Origin: Leptodontidium sp. MPI-SDFR-AT-0119
Lineage: Eukaryota > Ascomycota > Leotiomycetes > Helotiales > Leptodontidiaceae
NCBI GenBank assembly: GCA_020726505.1
Contig: JAHLEZ010000010.1
Coordinates: 2,294,001-2,358,000 of the forward strand
Reading direction: 5' to 3'
Length of the DNA stretch: 64,000 bases
Shown here: piece after piece, positions 48,231 to 59,484 of the stretch
Numbering within the stretch: position 1 is the stretch's first letter
Layout of the letters: each line of letters starts with the position of its first letter
Notes under the pieces: model-generated
Told to the model about the DNA's origin: nothing
Seen by the model: only the letters and a program-made list of their open reading frames with translations
Database searches by the model: none
Position numbers and translations under genes: made by a program

Positions 48231-50052
48231 TCAATTTTCCTTCATCTTGGCGGCCTCTACGTCGGCAGACAATTCCTGCTCAATAACGCCAATATCGATA
48301 TCCGCCTTACCCTTCCGTACCATCTCGACATCCGGAACATTGGAGTGTTTCTCTCCCTCAAAAATGGCGTCAATCTCTTCAAGCGTCTTGCCTTTCGTCT
48401 CAACCCAGAAAACAGCCTTGGCCCATCAGCGTCAGTCCTGAAGGAAAGATAAGTTCGGGGAGAGATGGGACGTACAATTAGAATCACAATAACAATGTCC
48501 CAAGATCCATTGACCATGTACATCTTCCACCCGATGTTGTTCAGTCCGATTGGCATGATGAAAACAAACACAAGCCTGGGTCTGGTCAGCTTTTCTGATG
48601 CATAATTCGGTTGAAGGCTTGAACTGACGCAAAAGCATTCAATGCAAACGACGAGAATGCCAAACCATTAGCACGAATTGAATAATTCATCACCTCCGGT
48701 GGATAGAGGTACAAAAGCGGGGTCCAAGCGATTGAGTAAAATCCTTGGAAGAGGAACATGACCGCGACATCGCCGTAGACAAGGCTCTGAGATGCATTAT
48801 CTGGGTCATCTGCATATATCTTGGATAGCCCACCAATAACGAACAGACAGATGACGAGTAGACATTCAGACAGGATAGCAGTAGGTTTTCGACCCCACTT
48901 GGCCAGGAGGTGGGTTCCCGCCAAGGCGCAGAGCAGGCACCACACGTTCAAGACCACATTCTGTTTTGTCAGAAACAACCAAAATATCACCAAGGGAGGA
49001 GCTCACCGCTTTCAACTGCTGGTCAGTACTCGTGATCCCAGCTGTGTCGAGTTCTGCTCCAAGATAATACGACGCAATGATATTTCCTGCGATACAAGAG
49101 AAAGGGCCAGGCGACATTCCTATGAGAAACCGTTTCCTTGCCGTTGGTGTCTTGATCATCTCTTTTGGACTCATGGTCCGTCCCTCTTTCTTCTCCCATT
49201 CGATGGTATCGATGATCTCTTTGTAGACGACGAGAACGATGGGGTTCATGTCATCGCCATCTGCGTTTGTCTGAGCGACGACAGTTCGCGCTTCCTGGAA
49301 AAGCTGTTGGTGCACAAGCCAACGAGGTGATTCGGGACTGGATTGATTATTAGTTTGAGGATAGCCGAAGACCGTGGAGACTTACATGAAAGGCAATATG
49401 AGGATGCAGAGCAGTGAAAATATCCCTTGAAGAAGCGATGGGAGTCTCCATGCCCAAGTCGAGTCCCACTTCCCTGTACCGAGAGTGATACCAGCTGCAA
49501 TCAATGCACCAACGCTGGAAATCTGCTCAGCACTTGGTTCAACTATGGCACAGAAGAATTGGATACTTACTAGTAGAAATCATTCAGTAGCCCCACACCC
49601 CACGCCCTCCATCGACTGGGGAATGTCTCCGAGAGATAAACACCGCCTGCAATGCCCGAAACCGCTGCCCCAAACCCCAAAACAATTCTAGCGACGACAA
49701 ACATCGCGATATTCTGCGCAGCTGTCTGTAGAAGGACACCGACCAAAGTCACAGCTGATCCCCAAAAAATCGCAGGACGACGACCAAATCGATCAGAAAA
49801 TACACCTGCAAATATCGGCCCGAAGAAGCCGCCGATGAAAATCGAAGCTGTGTTTAAACCCGTTGTTGCGGCGTTGAGCTTGAAGTAATCGGTGTATGAG
49901 GGTAGGATGTTGAGTCCATTCAGCATGGAGCCATCGTAGCCGCCAGTGCATGATTGGACCATGGAGCAGATCATGAGGAGGAAAGATAGGATGACAGTTG
50001 ATTGAGGAACCCATGCTGGCATCCAAGTGCCTGTTGGAGATTTCTGAAGCAT
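48231..50052 (-). CDS. MFS sugar/lactose-permease-type transporter
   Basis: Six exons (50052-49571, 49514-49386, 49337-49007, 48960-48629, 48575-48476, 48416-48231) give 519 residues. Sugar-porter marks: GGYDGSMLNGLNILPSY in helix 1, FSDRFGRRPAIFWGS (the RFGRR loop), IAGGVYLSETFPSRWRAWGVG, PESPRWL after helix 6, the WGRKPT loop, YLYPPEVMNYSIRANGLA and the end motif VETKGKTLEEIDAIFEG. A plasma-membrane proton symporter for a sugar or glycoside is expected. It is on the opposite strand, about 0.6 kb from the M81 hydrolase gene, and divergent from it, so the two may share a promoter region. Confidence 0.95.
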
Positions 50053-50640
50053 TTTTAAGGAAGTGAGGGCTAGAAGTTTGCTTTGGAGGTAGTTTGGAGG
50101 GGTACGCCAAGAGGTTTATATACCTAGGTCGATGCCGCTATCATTTTCACTCTACCTACACGGGCTTACCGATAGCGTTTGGCAGGGGAAGCAGTCTAGC
50201 CAGTAACTAATTTATCAAACGTTGCACCGGATAGATAGTCCCGCGATCAACATTCAGTTCATCAGAGTCACTCTACTACCACATGCTGGATCAAATCGCC
50301 AGACCAGATACAATTACTAATTTACTAACGCAACTCACGATGATAGAACTTCTTTACTATCTCTCTTAACTAGCAGAAATATTCCTTCTTAACACTCAAG
50401 ACATAAGAAATGATTCATCTCAAAGAATGGGCGAAGAGCGAGCAAAATCCCCCACGTCGGCTAATCCCAAGAGTGGGGTTAAGATAGGGGCAACACAATA
50501 AGCGAAAGCCACTTCCCCGCAAGCCAAAAGCTTCATTCAACGATCGATCTTTCTCCCAAGGTCAAAGAGTGGGATGTTCCAAACTCCTACCACTACACAA
50601 TCTTTTCAATGAAACCAATATCATAATATAAACACTCGAA
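50053..50640. promoter_or_regulatory. Divergent promoter region between sugar permease and M81 hydrolase
   Basis: 588 nt between opposite start codons. Contains both promoters. A repeated CCG-type site was not identified with confidence. Confidence 0.45.
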
Positions 50641-52167
50641 ATGACACGAAGGCCAGTCATCGCCGTCGCGGGCCTCGCCTGTGAAACATCAACATTCACA
50701 CCGTCACGAACTCTGGCTCCAGCATTCCACCCCAAGCGCGGCGCTGAGATCTTCGACAAGCACACCTTCATTCGCCCAGGGACGGTACTTGGCGATGCAG
50801 CGGAATGGCACGGCGCGCTGATAGGCCATGCACTTCCCGGTGGTGTGGTAACGAGGGCTGCATATGAGGAGCTGGCAGGTGAAATTGTGGCTCGCCTTAC
50901 ACGAATCCTGGACGCCATGCATTTGGACGGATTGTGGTTTGATATTCATGGCGCTATGTGCGTAGAGGGTATCGACGATGTTGAATCCGAACTGTTGAAG
51001 AGGATCCGGAAAGTCATTGGACCGCATGTTTTGGTTTCTGCTTCCATGGACTTGCATGGAAATGTTAGTCGCGAGCTGGCTCATCAGACGGATTTGATCA
51101 CGTGTTATCGGACCGCTCCTCATGTCGATGTGGTGGAGACGAGAGAACGTGCTTGTCGAAATCTGGTAGACCTTTTGAGTCGGAAAGATGACCCTGCTAG
51201 GCCGTACAAGGCATGGGTGCCAATACCAATCCTCCTTCCCGGCGAGCAAACATCAACACGTATGGAACCAGCGAAGCACATATACGAAGCCGTACCTGGC
51301 GTAGAAGCAATGGACGGCGTTATCGATGCAGCAATTTGGGTTGGCTATGCCTGGGCAGACGAGCCACGGAATCGAGCCGTGGTTGTGACTACCGGATGGG
51401 ACAAGAAGGCCGTCACAGAAGGAGCTGAGAAATTGGCGAAGATATTTTGGGCTTCGCACAAAGATTTCGAATTTGTCGCTCCGACTGGATCTTTCAAAGA
51501 GTGCCTTGACGCTGCGCTGACCTCTGGAGCCAAACATCCTTATTTTATTTCAGACTCAGGAGATAACCCAACTGCAGGCGGATCTGGAGATGTCTCATGG
51601 GGTCTCACCAAACTTCTCGCACGCCCAGAATTCCACAAAGAAACTGGCCCAACAGTCATCTATGCGAGTGTTCCGGGTCCAGAAGCTATCCAGGTAGCAG
51701 TAGAAGCCGGCGTAGGGGCAACAGTTACAGTGACAGCTGGAGCGGAGATCGACAACCTGCATGCTGGCCCAGTGACGCTGACAGGGCGGGTCCACTCAAT
51801 CAAGCACGGAGACAAAGATGCCGTCGTCGAGGTAGTGATGCAGGTTGGAAGTGTCTTTGCGATTCTCACAAAGTTACGGAAACCATATCATCACGAGAGC
51901 GACTTCACAGAACTCGACCTCAAGCCTCGATCTGCAGATATCGTAATCGTGAAGATCGGATATTTGGAGCCGGAGCTTTATGATATGGCAGCGGACTGGA
52001 TGCTTGGTCTTACTCCCGGTGGGGTAGACCAAGATATTGAGAGACTGGGACATCATCGCATTCGTCGACCCATGTGGCCGTTTGATAAGATGTTTGAGAC
52101 AGTGCCGGACCTTTCTGCGAGGCTGATTTCATTCTCGAACGAACCGCTTTCTGGGCCAGATGAGTAG
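50641..52167 (+). CDS. M81-family metallohydrolase, MlrC (microcystinase C)-like
   Basis: Intronless, 508 residues, ATG at 50641. The order of motifs fits the two domains of the M81 family: N-terminal VAGLACETSTFTPSRT and GALIGHALPGG, then FDIHGAMCVEG, the zinc-site strand SMDLHGNVSRELA, TAPHVDVVETRERA, and the C-terminal part SDSGDNPTAGGSGD. The conserved Asp-x-His pairs (FDIHG, MDLHG) and PHVDVVET are the expected metal ligands. Bacterial MlrC cleaves small linear peptides left from microcystin breakdown; substrates of the many fungal homologs are unknown. The absence of introns in an intron-rich window, and the family's bacterial origin, allow for past horizontal gain, but this is inference. 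Confidence 0.9.
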   Translation: MTRRPVIAVAGLACETSTFTPSRTLAPAFHPKRGAEIFDKHTFIRPGTVLGDAAEWHGALIGHALPGGVVTRAAYEELAGEIVARLTRILDAMHLDGLWFDIHGAMCVEGIDDVESELLKRIRKVIGPHVLVSASMDLHGNVSRELAHQTDLITCYRTAPHVDVVETRERACRNLVDLLSRKDDPARPYKAWVPIPILLPGEQTSTRMEPAKHIYEAVPGVEAMDGVIDAAIWVGYAWADEPRNRAVVVTTGWDKKAVTEGAEKLAKIFWASHKDFEFVAPTGSFKECLDAALTSGAKHPYFISDSGDNPTAGGSGDVSWGLTKLLARPEFHKETGPTVIYASVPGPEAIQVAVEAGVGATVTVTAGAEIDNLHAGPVTLTGRVHSIKHGDKDAVVEVVMQVGSVFAILTKLRKPYHHESDFTELDLKPRSADIVIVKIGYLEPELYDMAADWMLGLTPGGVDQDIERLGHHRIRRPMWPFDKMFETVPDLSARLISFSNEPLSGPDE

Positions 52168-52501
52168 TTGTGCATTACTTGAGACTAGCATAGAATTTCG
52201 GGGCATGTCATATGAGGCTAATGAGCGAGCCGAGACAAGTCCTCCAACTTGTCTGCTTTCTCACTGCTAGGAGTAAGCTAAGCGCTCTACTTAGTCTCCA
52301 CAATGAAAGTTTTTTGCTTTACCTATGACAGCAAGTGCCTAGGGTAAGGATAAATAGTTTATTTTACAAGTCTCCAATCCAAACTATAACACACCCATGC
52401 TTTGTGAATCGACTTTCCCGGTTGTATATTGCTTCCATGCCGATCGGCCTCTCAAATATACTATATTTCACTCATTGCCAGATCCAAATCCAAACTCAAT
52501 T

Positions 52502-53772
52502 ATGGGCGTAACGCCTCGTACTCAATTTCCGCGACTGAAGCGAGGGATGCTCGCAACCAGTTTCCTGAAATTCCCCGACCTACCGCCAGAAATTCGAGCA
52601 CCAGCGTGACAAATGATTTGATTTGATTTGATTAGGGGGTCCTAATCAAAATCAAATCAAGGCCGAAATTCAAGTAATCAAATCATTTATTTTGATTATA
52701 ATTGATTAAAATCTAATTATAATCTGATTATCAACAGCAAATCAAATCAAATCAGATTATAATCAATTATAATTGATTAGCTTGATTTTTCTTTCTCACA
52801 CTGTCGAGCACTGATCTGGAGGCAAGCTACCTATGAGCCTCGTATTGTCCGACTAGACCTCGGAGTCGACTCCTATCCCGGACTTCTACGGACTTGCTTC
52901 GAAAGCAGACAACTCTGCGAAGCCGTCTATCTCATGTACAAAGGCGAGATTGATTCGACAAGTGAATGTCCGGCCAGATATAGAGATATTCTCCCTGACC
53001 ACATCTGAAAATGCAAATTCAAGATCTGGTTCAACAACGGAGTAGACATTCTACGACTCACCAGACTGACGATAGAATCAAGTCATCCAGACTGCTATAA
53101 AATTCTCTACTTCCCATTCAAAAGGATCCATGGGGAATCCAACAGGACCTATGGGGAGTCTAACAAGACCATTCTCTTCGCAGCTTTCGAGACGATGAAG
53201 TTCTCTGGCCCGAAATTAGAGAATGTGAAACGTTTCATGTTCGATTATGGTACGAAAGTGCACCACACAACAGAAGACAAAGTCAAGCACTGCATCAAAT
53301 GATTTGTTTACTTGACCAGGATTATGGTATAGTACCGAATGGCTTTTGGCGGGATGCTAGCTGGACTTTAGTTCGCGGAACTCAAGACGTGTACTTTGTT
53401 TGGCGGGAACGAATGTATAGGAAGGAGAAACTGCTATGGCATCAATTGGAGGAAAGAGTCTCCGAAGTCAAGAAAAGAGTTTGGACAGAGAAGGCTGGGG
53501 CGCGCCTGGATCCTGCAGAGGGCCGAGATATTACTCACGTGGTAGATGGGATTTTCGAGAGCGAAAGTGCATTGTATACGGACGAGAGCCCGGAAATTGC
53601 TGAGCGGAATCCTGCTATTATATTTATGAGACCAAAGAGTGTACAGTTGGAGGTTCGAAAGCTGTCGGAGCGCCCAGAGAAACTAACATGGGCTTTGGAG
53701 TGGAGCTATGACAGGAGGAAGGTGGTCTCACCGCTGCATGACCAAAGTCATATTCATTTGTACTACCTTTAA
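52502..53772 (+). pseudogene. 2EXR-domain protein, disrupted by a MITE and further lesions
   Basis: The start is probably ATG 52502 (an earlier ATG exists at 52397). The frame gives FPRLKRG, then FLKFPDLPPEIR, the opening of a fungal 2EXR domain, and is then cut by a 202-bp element at 52602-52803. Beyond it the domain continues in the same frame once the element and one target copy are set aside (ALIWRQA, RIVRLDLG, LLRTCFESRQLC). Further lesions: a TGA at about 53005-53010 (before KCKFKIWF), a frameshift near 53295, then the C-terminal part at 53299-53772 in another frame (WRDASWTLVRG, FVWRERMYRKEK). The product is therefore not made whole. Family function is unknown. Confidence 0.85.
52602..52803. 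mobile_element. 202-bp hAT-type MITE inside the 2EXR pseudogene
   Basis: The element is flanked by identical 8-bp copies, tcgagcac, at 52594-52601 and 52804-52811, as hAT transposition leaves. Its ends are inverted: left CAGCGTGACAAA, right end on the other strand CAGTGTGAGAAA (10 of 12 equal), the CAG-G ends of hAT elements. The inside is A+T rich with runs of aaatc/gattt in both orientations that can fold back. It has no coding capacity, so a full-length hAT transposase elsewhere must have moved it. The termini differ from those of the hAT at the left edge. Confidence 0.88.
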
Positions 53773-54250
53773 TCCAATCGATACATTCGTCGATCTATCT
53801 TGAGACTTTCTCGGTCAAAATTTCAGCACATAGAATCCCACTAAGTGATTGTGTGTCGATCACCACCAATCCAGAAACACCTTGAAAGAACGATTTGTTT
53901 GAAAACATCTACCTAGGTAGAGGGAACGAATAATTCGACACATAGGCAACTCACAATATCTGGCCATTGTTACTTGTGGAACCGTTTTGCTCTCCCAATT
54001 GGTCTTGACCTTCGCTCTTGCCAGCTTTTTCGAAGGCTCGCCTCGCAATCATTCATGATTCCTCGCCACGAGAACATCAGGAAAAGCTAGTGTATCGCAC
54101 TTTCTAATTCTAGACTCGCAAGTCATCCTTGGCAAGTTGATCTCAATCTGAGATCCTGTGTCATTCCATCACAGCATAAGACAATTCGTCATCCCAGGAG
54201 CTACCTTTCCCCCCTCCGAACAGTATGCAAATAACATAAAGTACAACACA

Positions 54251-55918
54251 ATGACGGTCACAACATATCCAGCCGGCTTTGCCTCCGAAGTTCTCTCCAA
54301 AGAGTCCTCTCAATACAGAAACTACGAGGTCGGTCTTGTCCTAACCTGGTGGACCGAAGGATTTGAAATATTCTGAGATGTTTTGCTGATGTGATCCTCG
54401 AATTCAGCCCAAATTCTGGTCATACCCACCTCGCCAAGTCTCGACTCCTGGAGAATTATTCAAGCACACATGCAATCAGTGGCCCTGGCCATAAACGGTA
54501 TTCAAACACCAAAGGATCACTGGCGACATTTGATAGATCCCATTATGGGACCAGGCCCCCAAAACAGAGTCAAGAAATACCTTCAATCATCATTTACGAA
54601 AGGTCTCTCGTCCATCAATGGATGTACCATTTGCAGCGCCCCACACGGGTTCATCCACTCTACCATCAAGGCATACTTTGAGCATCTACACCTGGTCATC
54701 CGTCCTGACGACATCTGGATCTCAATTCTCACCCAACTCAATATGTAGTGAGTTTGCTTTTTAGGTTTCCTGAGAAATCTAGCACGCTGTCTATTAACAC
54801 GCAGCAGCATCCTGGCCCACGCTGAAGAGCTACGGTCGAAATTCGTTGCGCATTCCGGCAAGAAGTCTCTCGAAATCTACATCGGTGGCTCCACTGGAAA
54901 CTTGAGCTTCTCGAAGTTCGTTCAAGACATGACAGGTTGTATGCAGCGTCAGATCACGGGCCCCGACTTGAAACAATGGATCATGCCTAACTTTTCGACA
55001 ACGGTAGAGAATGACCGTGTGGTTGCAAGTGTGGCGTTCATGGGCGCTATGTCTGGATATTTCGACTTTGGAGGAAAGAATGGCTGTGGACTTCCATCTG
55101 TCACATTGCTGGGTGAGAGAAGATTGGGAGATGATTCTTGACAAGCTTGAGGAAATTCGGACTCTTGGGGATGAACCAGCGCAATGGTATGCCCTCGTCG
55201 TCATTGCCTTTCTTTTAAAATCCAGCATCACCTGTACCGGTTTCTTTCCACTCTTCGAGGCAGCCATAATAATTCCAACTTCACAGGAATCAACTTCTTG
55301 TCCCGGTCATTCAAGGGTTCATAGATACGTTCGGAGGGCCCCATTCCCCTGAGACAAAAGATTTCTGGGGTCGCATCGCTCACCACCACCGCGGTGGCTC
55401 TGGTCAACCAGATTGGTACTCGGGCTGGATCACTCATTCTCGTTCTGGACTGCGACGGGCCCTTGTCTCTAGCGCGAAATCAAACGCAATCATCTCAGCG
55501 ACCGCTTGACACTGAATGGAGTTGTCTTTCACCGAGTAAAGACTGATATGCTCAATCATGGTTGGGTCAAAGTATGTTTCTCTGCGATCTCAGAAGTATT
55601 CTCGTCCAGTGTTGGACTGGTTGATGACGATGGCTGACTTCAATCTCTTCTCCAAAGGTAGATGTTCGAATTAACGATATCGCCCATGGCAATGGAATAT
55701 ACATGACGAGTGTGTTTTCTGGCAGTGTGGGCATCGAATTTATAGCTAGCAGCGATCACGAGCAGTAGCTTGATACTGCCCGTCTAGTTCTGGGTTGGTG
55801 GGTCTATCTGAAAGAAGACATCGTCGCTCCAAAGTCTGTCAGCGAAAAACCCATGATCGGAACAGAGGAGATGGTTCCGTCTGTAGATATGAAATTGGAT
55901 GATGAGATGGACCCTTGA
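54251..55918 (+). pseudogene. DUF4419-family protein, degenerate
   Basis: Segments of a DUF4419 protein run in order in different frames: VTTYPAGFASEV (ATG 54251), LHLVIRPDDIWISILTQLNM, an intron of about 54 nt at 54748, LAHAEELRSKFVAHSGKK, DLKQWIMPNFSTT, CGLPSVTLLGER, then after a frameshift near 55120 (one base short at the family sequence GEREDW) DWEMILDKLEEIRTLG, and then GFIDTFGGPHSPETKDFWGRIAHHHRGGSG. A further break follows near 55430. The end LDTARLVLGWWVYLKE comes after a stop at about 55766. At least three lesions make it non-functional. Function of the family is unknown; it is common in fungi and often multicopy. Confidence 0.82.
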
Positions 55919-56802
55919 GGAAAGATGTTCCAGATTTGAGATGTGGACGTCGATGGCTGTGGAGGGTTGATCGGTGAGGTCAAAACTTCTGTCTTGTATT
56001 AATTACTATCGCATTCTCCTCGTATTAAAATATTGTATCTAGATGCTTATCTCATGCGAAGAATAACCTGTTGTGAGGATTGCATAAATTGCAGAATAGG
56101 TGCTGCTCGCTGGCGGTGCACGAGTCGGATGACAAATCCTGTGAGACTTGCTGGAGCCAAGCATCCCAACCCCCTGGATTCCCAGCCACCGTTGCCAACT
56201 CACCACAACACCACATCCATCAAACAAAACAAACAAATCCATAAACGCGCCTCGGTTCTGAAAAGCGCGTCTACACCGCGTCGCGTCTCTTCACAAAATC
56301 TCAAACCAACCTCCCCTTCTCTCTCCACCACTCAAAACCCAGCAATCCTCGCTTGCCAATCACATCTCGCCTCCTTTTCGCGATGAAACATCAAGCGAGG
56401 CCACCACAACCACCGCCCATCACGTGTAGCCTTTGTTTACACGCACGAAGAGTCATCGACGCGATGTTTATATTGGATCCTGGATCACGCATGGTGTGGT
56501 GGATAGTATAAGTTGGGTTTGTGTGCGGCTGCGCTTGCTTTCTTCTTGTATTCTGAGTATCTGAATCTCTACCATCACTCAGCTATGCACTGTTGGAAAT
56601 TCTTTGTGATTCTGTTCTGAGCTCATTGACACCATTGCGAAAACGCCTTAAGCCTTATTTCTTACAGAAAGTACTCGCAAGTTCTCTGGATATCGATATC
56701 CAACAGGAAGTTCTGCCCTCTGATCCGTCCTGCGTGTCACGTGCCACAGCCCACCACTTCCAACCCTTCGCAACTTCAGTGGACAACAAGCTTCGATCTA
56801 TC
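55919..56802. other. Intergenic region upstream of the F-box-like gene
   Basis: No gene seen; contains the promoter and 5' leader of the next gene. Confidence 0.45.
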
Positions 56803-56851
56803 GTACGTACTTTGTATATGAATATTACCTCCATCTACTAACAGAAAACAG
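56803..56851 (+). other. Probable 5'-UTR intron
   Basis: A 49-nt stretch with donor gtacgtac, branch tctactaac and acceptor aaaacag ends three bases before the start ATG of the F-box-like gene at 56855. The signals are strong; no upstream coding ATG joins it in frame, so I place it in the leader. Confidence 0.65.
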
Positions 56852-56854
56852 ATC

Positions 56855-58237
56855 ATGGCTTCCACGACACCAAACTCGCCCTCTTCTTCCTACTCCACCT
56901 CGCCATCTCCAACTAGCACATCCCGCACCACTCCGCCTACCACCCCACCTCCAACATTCAAACCCACATCTCCCCCAGCTACCCCAGCAAAGGACCATCT
57001 CACTACCCTACCACCAGAGCTTCTCCTCGCCATAATTTCACATCTACCCAGCTCAAGTTCCCTGCTTCCTCTCTCGCAAACCAACATCTACCTCCAAACC
57101 TTCCTTCTCACTACACACGCAGCAACAATCTGCAACACATTCATCACAACACGCCATTCGCATGCTGCATCCATCCTCTCCTCTACGTATCGGGATGGCT
57201 GGTTCTTACCAACTCACGAGGCCGTACTGGGGACAGAGAAACGGATCACCAGGGAGCAGATTCGCAAAGCTGGATGTGGCTGTCCTGACTGTCGGGCATT
57301 CTTACATTCCTCACGCTCTACGACTGCGTCCTCTTCTGAGCTCTCACTGGCCTCGGACTCCAGCACCCAAGGATGTCTCAAACTTCCTTGTTTCCCCACG
57401 TCTCCCACTCGACCCTCTCAAGCCTCAAGTACATGCAAAGCCCAGCATTTATACGACACTCCGTGGAAGCTCTCCATGCCCGGTCCAATGTTCTTAGTTT
57501 TCTTGGAGAGATATGAATGGGAGATTGAGACGAGGTATGACATGCTAGAGGCCGAGTGCAAGGACTCCGATAACGCCAAGAGGGACGAAGAGGAGCGGAG
57601 GTTCAGCTTCATCGTCGGGAACTACTCGGTGCGTCGTTTCTTGGAGGATGTGGAAAGGGGGTTTGAGTGTGATCCCGCTTCGGGAAAAGAGACCTGCAAC
57701 AATGGACATCAAAAGAAGGGACTAGGAGGTAGGCTTAGCGGGAGTATCAAAAAAGGTTGGGTGAGGGGCAAAAGAATGGTGCAGCTGAAGAAGAAAAGCG
57801 AAACTCCTGGGCCACAGAGCAGGAACAGCACACCTCCGCTATTTGGCGAGATTGAGAAGCCTGAAAGCGATACTGCCACGGCCCAGAAACACGACAGGTC
57901 CTGGATGACTGGGTTGCTCTGGTATTATGGCCTGCAAACCCCTCAGCCCCAGCCCGGACCTTCGCCCCAGCAGATGCCGAACTCTTCACCATCACAAACT
58001 GAGACTTCAAGCCAACCAGCCTCAGATCTTGCGTCAGAATCACAGTCCCGACCATCCCAGACAGTACCAGCTGAGTCGGAAAATTCAGAGAAAACAGAGG
58101 TACACCAAGCGACTCAGAAGAAAACTCGAAATTGCATGGTTGGCGTCAAAATAGGCATGCAGCATGTGGGCGGCAAAATGAAACAGGTTTTCAGGCGGTG
58201 TAAATATGTGGGTGGGTTTCAATCACTGGATGGTTGA
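56855..58237 (+). CDS. F-box-like protein, longer paralog (460 aa)
   Basis: One coding exon, 460 residues. Residues 1-45 are Pro/Ser/Thr-rich. An F-box-like motif follows at about 48-90 (LTTLPPELLLAIISHLPS, SLLPLSQTNIYLQTFL). Then DGWFLPTHEAVLG, a CGCPDC pair of cysteines, PGPMFLVFLERYEWEIE, SVRRFLEDVERG and GLLWYYGLQ, which match a second gene on the minus strand at 62436-63173 in the same order. The rest is polar, with a Gln/Pro/Ser-rich part and a basic end. F-box proteins hand substrates to SCF ubiquitin ligase; the target is unknown. The ATG at 56855 follows a leader intron. Confidence 0.72.
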   Translation: MASTTPNSPSSSYSTSPSPTSTSRTTPPTTPPPTFKPTSPPATPAKDHLTTLPPELLLAIISHLPSSSSLLPLSQTNIYLQTFLLTTHAATICNTFITTRHSHAASILSSTYRDGWFLPTHEAVLGTEKRITREQIRKAGCGCPDCRAFLHSSRSTTASSSELSLASDSSTQGCLKLPCFPTSPTRPSQASSTCKAQHLYDTPWKLSMPGPMFLVFLERYEWEIETRYDMLEAECKDSDNAKRDEEERRFSFIVGNYSVRRFLEDVERGFECDPASGKETCNNGHQKKGLGGRLSGSIKKGWVRGKRMVQLKKKSETPGPQSRNSTPPLFGEIEKPESDTATAQKHDRSWMTGLLWYYGLQTPQPQPGPSPQQMPNSSPSQTETSSQPASDLASESQSRPSQTVPAESENSEKTEVHQATQKKTRNCMVGVKIGMQHVGGKMKQVFRRCKYVGGFQSLDG

Positions 58238-59484
58238 GCTGGGCTCGCCTCTGAAGTTTTAACTTTGATAGATGGATGTGTATATCTTGTGTTTTTGTCC
58301 TTCGTTTAGCGCTTTCCTTGAGTGTCATCTTGTACTGTACTTCCAAACCTACGTCTGCTGCTGTATATAGCAATTCAATTACATCGTCCGCACAACAAAT
58401 ATAGGTTGCGATCAACTATCTTTGGGCCACAAAATATCCTGTTTTTTCTTTGAACCTTTAAAAATGAACACATCTGAAAGTTTTGGATATTTGCAGGACC
58501 GGGACGATGGCACTACATCTCTTCTTCGGCCATGTTTCTCTACTCCCTCCTGCCTTTTCATCCTCCTCGCAACTTTCCCGTCTCTTCTAGGTGTCTTTCC
58601 CTCCTCCCCCATGAATAAACGATCCGGGCCCTCAACATAGTTAGAGTCGCTTGGAAATCAATCTTCTTCCACCAGGCCGAACCCCATAGCACCATAGCGT
58701 ATACCCCCCTGTTTAGCACATAAAGCCTTATCCTCTGCAACTAAATGACGCCGCCATCACATTGGGGAGAAAAATTATTTTGGCCTTGTTACTTTTATTT
58801 TTCGAACACCAAGTGTGCCTTAATATTTCTTCGTTGCCTCGTTGATAAATTGCCTATCAATTTGCTCTTTGGCCAATTTAAGCCATGTGTGCTTCATTCC
58901 TTCGTGCCGGGAGGTGGCAGTATCCAATCCTAAGACGCATGTATCTCGCTTTAAATCTGCCCCTTTTCTGTTTCGGTCAGTGTAAACAATGCTCACGTAC
59001 AAGCCAATCACGGTTCAGTAACTCCGAATACTCAAGATCAGGTCGCAGTTGCAAAGAAAAAATTAAGACGAGAAACCGCTTACTCTCTTCCTTAACTCGT
59101 ATAACGGTATGAAGTTTTGCTATTGTCTTGAGGTTGACGGCGCTAATGCTGCTAGTGTGTCTTTTAGCGGAGGTAAGGTTATCATTAATTACATCAGTCC
59201 AGATGCCGATAACTGAGTCGGCCAACATAATGACGCTACGGACGTGGAAATAGCTCTAGCGTCAAGTGTACAGTCGAAATCACAATCCAAATCTGCACAA
59301 AAGATTCCTCGACCACGATGCGGCCGCTTCTTTAAACTTTTCCAACACACACAACTTCAACCCAAATTTTCCACAAGTACCCATCTCCAATTCATAATTT
59401 TATACCTCCCCTTACCCACCTGACTCAATTATTTTCCTACAACACGACTTCATCCCCCAATCAAGCACGATCAACACCGCCAAG
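58238..59484. other. Intergenic, no gene seen
   Basis: About 1.2 kb. Nothing convincing on either strand. The last 150 nt are pyrimidine-rich and probably the leader of the 2EXR gene. Confidence 0.45.
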
